Shown: one piece after another, positions 16,430 to 18,200 of the stretch
Numbering within the stretch: position 1 is the stretch's first letter
Layout: each line of letters begins with the position of its first letter
Origin: an uncultured Muribaculaceae bacterium
GTDB taxonomy: Bacteria; Bacteroidota; Bacteroidia; Bacteroidales; Muribaculaceae
Assembly (NCBI GenBank): GCA_910586595.1
Contig: CAJUJB010000046.1
Location: 5,668 to 23,867 of the forward strand
Length of the DNA stretch: 18,200 nucleotides
Reading direction: 5' to 3'
Made by a program: the position numbers and the translations under genes
The notes under the pieces: model-generated
What the model was told of the DNA's origin: nothing
The model's input: the letters and a program-made list of their open reading frames with translations, nothing else
Databases searched by the model: none

Positions 16430-16437
16430 CAAAGATA
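16430..16437 (-). promoter_or_regulatory. Candidate -7 box for the metalloprotease-susCD locus
   Basis: Read leftward this is TATCTTTG, an exact TAnnTTTG match, 118-125 bp before the ATG at 16312. A -33 TTTG at the ideal distance is not present. The implied leader of about 110 nt could hold regulation. No operator is recognised. Confidence 0.45.
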
Positions 16438-16547
16438 CTAAATTAATGCGATTAAAACCGATTTTAAAGGTTTTTTGTGACAAAGGAACATATAATTGCA
16501 GTTTTTGACCATTAAGGCCTCTGCCCTGCCCTATATCGGCAGCCGCT

Positions 16548-16584
16548 AAAAAAAATCCTGCCGGCACAGATGCGCCGGCAGGAT
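16548..16584 (-). terminator. Rho-independent terminator of the fumarate reductase operon
   Basis: Read leftward, an 11-bp GC-rich stem (16584-16574 with 16565-16555) closes an 8-nt loop and runs straight into eight T (plus-strand A at 16548-16555). It begins 29 bp past the stop codon of the iron-sulfur subunit gene. Confidence 0.95.
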
Positions 16585-16612
16585 CGTATGTTATAGAGTA
16601 ATGTCTCCGCTC

Positions 16613-17368
16613 TTATTCAGCGCATTTAGCTTTGATAAATTCGCGGTTGAGACGGGCAATATTGCTCAGAGGTATGTTCTTGGGGCACTCAGCGGCGCAA
16701 GCACCGGTATTGGTGCAGTTGCCGAAGCCAAGTTCATCCATCTTGCGCACCATGGCGCGGGCACGGCGCTTACGCTCTACCTGACCCTGGGGGAGGAGTG
16801 CGAACTGGCTAACCTTAGCCGATACGAAGAGCATGGCCGAGCCGTTCTTGCAGGCAGCCACACATGCGCCACATCCGATGCAGGTTGCAGAGTCCATGGC
16901 AGTGTCGGCTACTTCCTTGCTGATGGGGAGGTTGTTGGCATCCTGGGCACCACCGCAGTTGAACGATACGTAGCCACCGGCCTGCTGGATCTTATCGAAG
17001 GCGTTACGGTCAACCATAAGGTCGCGGATTACAGGGAAGGCAGCCGAGCGCCAGGGTTCGATGGTGATGGTGTCGCCATCGTTGAACTTACGCATGTGGA
17101 GCTGGCAGGTAGTGATGCCCTGTACGGGGCCGTGGGGGTGACCATTGATATAGAGCGAGCACATGCCGCAGATACCTTCACGGCAGTCGCTGTCGAAGAC
17201 TACAGGTTCGTCGCCGCGCTCAACAAGCTGCTGGTTGAGCATATCGAGCATTTCGAGGAAGCTGCTGCCGGTCGACACATTGTCGAGAGAATAGTTGACG
17301 AACTGTCCTTTCTCTTTAGGACCACGTTGACGCCAAATTTTCAGTTTTACGCTGATAGTATGTTCCAT
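16613..17368 (-). CDS. frdB: Fumarate reductase/succinate dehydrogenase iron-sulfur subunit
   Basis: This 251-residue subunit passes electrons between the quinone-binding membrane subunit and the flavoprotein, through three iron-sulfur clusters. The [2Fe-2S] ligands are seen as CREGICGMC (Cys62, 67, 70) with Cys88. The [4Fe-4S] and [3Fe-4S] ligands lie in CIGCGACVAAC (163, 166, 169, 173) and in Cys218, Cys224 and CAAECPKNIP (Cys228). The layout fits the three-subunit CAB type known from Bacteroidetes, in which the enzyme usually works as fumarate reductase under anaerobic growth. It follows the flavoprotein gene after 73 bp with a strong hairpin in the gap, and ends at the terminator at 16548-16584. 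The symbol could equally be sdhB; sequence alone does not decide direction. Confidence 0.95.
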   Translation of the reverse strand: MEHTISVKLKIWRQRGPKEKGQFVNYSLDNVSTGSSFLEMLDMLNQQLVERGDEPVVFDSDCREGICGMCSLYINGHPHGPVQGITTCQLHMRKFNDGDTITIEPWRSAAFPVIRDLMVDRNAFDKIQQAGGYVSFNCGGAQDANNLPISKEVADTAMDSATCIGCGACVAACKNGSAMLFVSAKVSQFALLPQGQVERKRRARAMVRKMDELGFGNCTNTGACAAECPKNIPLSNIARLNREFIKAKCAE

Positions 17369-17390
17369 TTTACGATTTGATTCTTTGGTA

Positions 17391-17427
17391 GCGGAGCCGC
17401 CACTCCGGGAAGGAGTCGGGCTGCCGC
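17391..17427 (-). other. Hairpin between the flavoprotein and iron-sulfur subunit genes
   Basis: GCGGAGCC (17391-17398) pairs with GGCT and CCGC (17419-17427, G17423 bulged), and ACTCC (17402-17406) pairs with GGAGT (17412-17416). No T tract follows, so it is probably a structure that stabilises or processes the message rather than a terminator. Confidence 0.6.
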
Positions 17428-17441
17428 CGCGTGGTTAAGGA

Positions 17442-18200
17442 TTAGGATTTGTAGTTGCGGGTCTGCACCTTGATGGCTTCGTACTTGAGAGGTTCCTTGA
17501 GGAGGATGGGCTTCTCGTTGTCGCCGGTGTATTTCCAGCAGCTTACATACATATATTCGTCATCGCGACGGGCTGCTTCACCGTCGGGTGTCTGATATTC
17601 TTCCCGGAAGTGAGCGCCGCAAGATTCGTTGCGGTTGAGGGCGTCGATAGCCATCATCTTGGCGATCACGAGGAAGTCTTCGAGACGGAGAGCCTTTTCG
17701 AGCTCGGTGTTGAGGTCGTCGGCGCGGCCCACGATGCGGAGGTCGGTGTAGAATTCCTTGCGGACTTCTTCGATCTCGGCAGTAGCCTTGACGAGGCTCT
17801 GGAGAGTACGGCCCATACCTACGAGGTTCCACATCACATGACCGAGACGCTTGTGGATTTCATCGGGGCTCTTGGTACCCTTGATGTCCATAAGTTTCTG
17901 GATACGCGAGCGTACGTCAGCCTCGGCTTTGTCGAATTCGGGAGCTGAAGTGCTGAAGCGGGGAACCTTGATCTGGTCGCTGAGATAGTTCTGCATTGTG
18001 TAGGGGAGCACGAAGTAACCGTCGGCGAGACCCTGCATGAGGGCAGAAGCACCGAGGCGGTTTGCACCGTGGTCAGAGAAGTTACACTCACCGATTGCGA
18101 AGAGACCCTTGATAGAAGTCTGGAGCTCGTAGTCTACCCAGATACCACCCATGGTGTAGTGGCTTGCGGGGAAGATCATCATAGGAGTCTCGTAGGGGTT
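17442..18200 (-). CDS. frdA: Fumarate reductase/succinate dehydrogenase flavoprotein subunit, C-terminal part (5' end outside window)
   Basis: The gene is open at the right edge, and the frame continues upstream of the ATG at 18182 (NPYETP before MMIF), so that ATG is internal. The visible 252 residues include the substrate-site segment ASHYTMGG, the FAD-binding block GANRLGASALMQGLADG, and the helical C-terminal domain ending in NYKS. It catalyses the fumarate-succinate reaction with covalently bound FAD at the inner membrane. The membrane subunit gene is expected upstream, beyond the window. The symbol could equally be sdhA. Confidence 0.95.
   Translation of the reverse strand, partial: NPYETPMMIFPASHYTMGGIWVDYELQTSIKGLFAIGECNFSDHGANRLGASALMQGLADGYFVLPYTMQNYLSDQIKVPRFSTSAPEFDKAEADVRSRIQKLMDIKGTKSPDEIHKRLGHVMWNLVGMGRTLQSLVKATAEIEEVRKEFYTDLRIVGRADDLNTELEKALRLEDFLVIAKMMAIDALNRNESCGAHFREEYQTPDGEAARRDDEYMYVSCWKYTGDNEKPILLKEPLKYEAIKVQTRNYKS

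Noticed and set aside
16601..17380. 259-codon open frame on the plus strand covering the iron-sulfur subunit gene
   Set aside because: The opposite strand codes for a protein with all expected cluster cysteines; the plus-strand frame shows no domain or promoter.

Overview
The window most likely comes from a gut Bacteroidales genome, with Muribaculaceae as the best guess. The evidence is a SusC/SusD pair, promoter-like sites of the Bacteroidetes type (TTTG and TAnnTTTG) with little Shine-Dalgarno sequence, C-terminal tails resembling type IX secretion (T9SS) sorting domains, and a fumarate reductase/succinate dehydrogenase AB pair. The family is inferred from general resemblance only; no 16S or other marker gene is present.

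Layout from left to right. Positions 1-130 hold two copies of a 55-bp sequence in a 75-bp tandem arrangement, each copy carrying a consensus leftward promoter. A leftward gene for a secreted GH27 alpha-galactosidase with a C-terminal carbohydrate-binding module follows (146-1747). Next is a leftward two-gene operon: type II NADH dehydrogenase (2918-4207), then an Eis-like GNAT acetyltransferase (1875-2921), overlapping by 4 bp and ending at a rho-independent terminator. Divergent from it is a rightward pair, also overlapping by 4 bp: a small secreted protein with a T9SS-like tail (4420-4848) and a secreted beta-helix carbohydrate-binding-domain protein (4845-6785), ending at a strong terminator.

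The centre is a leftward locus of four genes: a secreted zinc metalloprotease of the DUF5117/DUF4953 type (13643-16312), a SusC/RagA outer-membrane transporter (10224-13514) interrupted by an in-frame TAG at 12888-12890, a SusD/RagB lipoprotein (8889-10217), and a secreted repeat protein with a T9SS-like tail (7203-8807). A protease beside SusCD, with no glycosidase or sensor gene next to it, suggests uptake of peptides or glycopeptides rather than of a glycan. If the stop codon is real and not read through, the transporter is dead. The right end holds the iron-sulfur subunit (16613-17368) and the C-terminal part of the flavoprotein subunit (17442 to the window edge) of fumarate reductase/succinate dehydrogenase, closed by a very clear terminator.

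Functionally the window mixes respiratory chain genes (NDH-2 and the fumarate reductase or succinate dehydrogenase, which could be linked through the quinone pool) with surface nutrient acquisition genes (alpha-galactosidase, metalloprotease with SusCD, beta-helix surface protein). I found no tRNA, rRNA, CRISPR array, transposase or integrase. The least ordinary points are the promoter-bearing tandem repeat, the amber stop in susC, and the overlapping pair of small tail protein and beta-helix protein.
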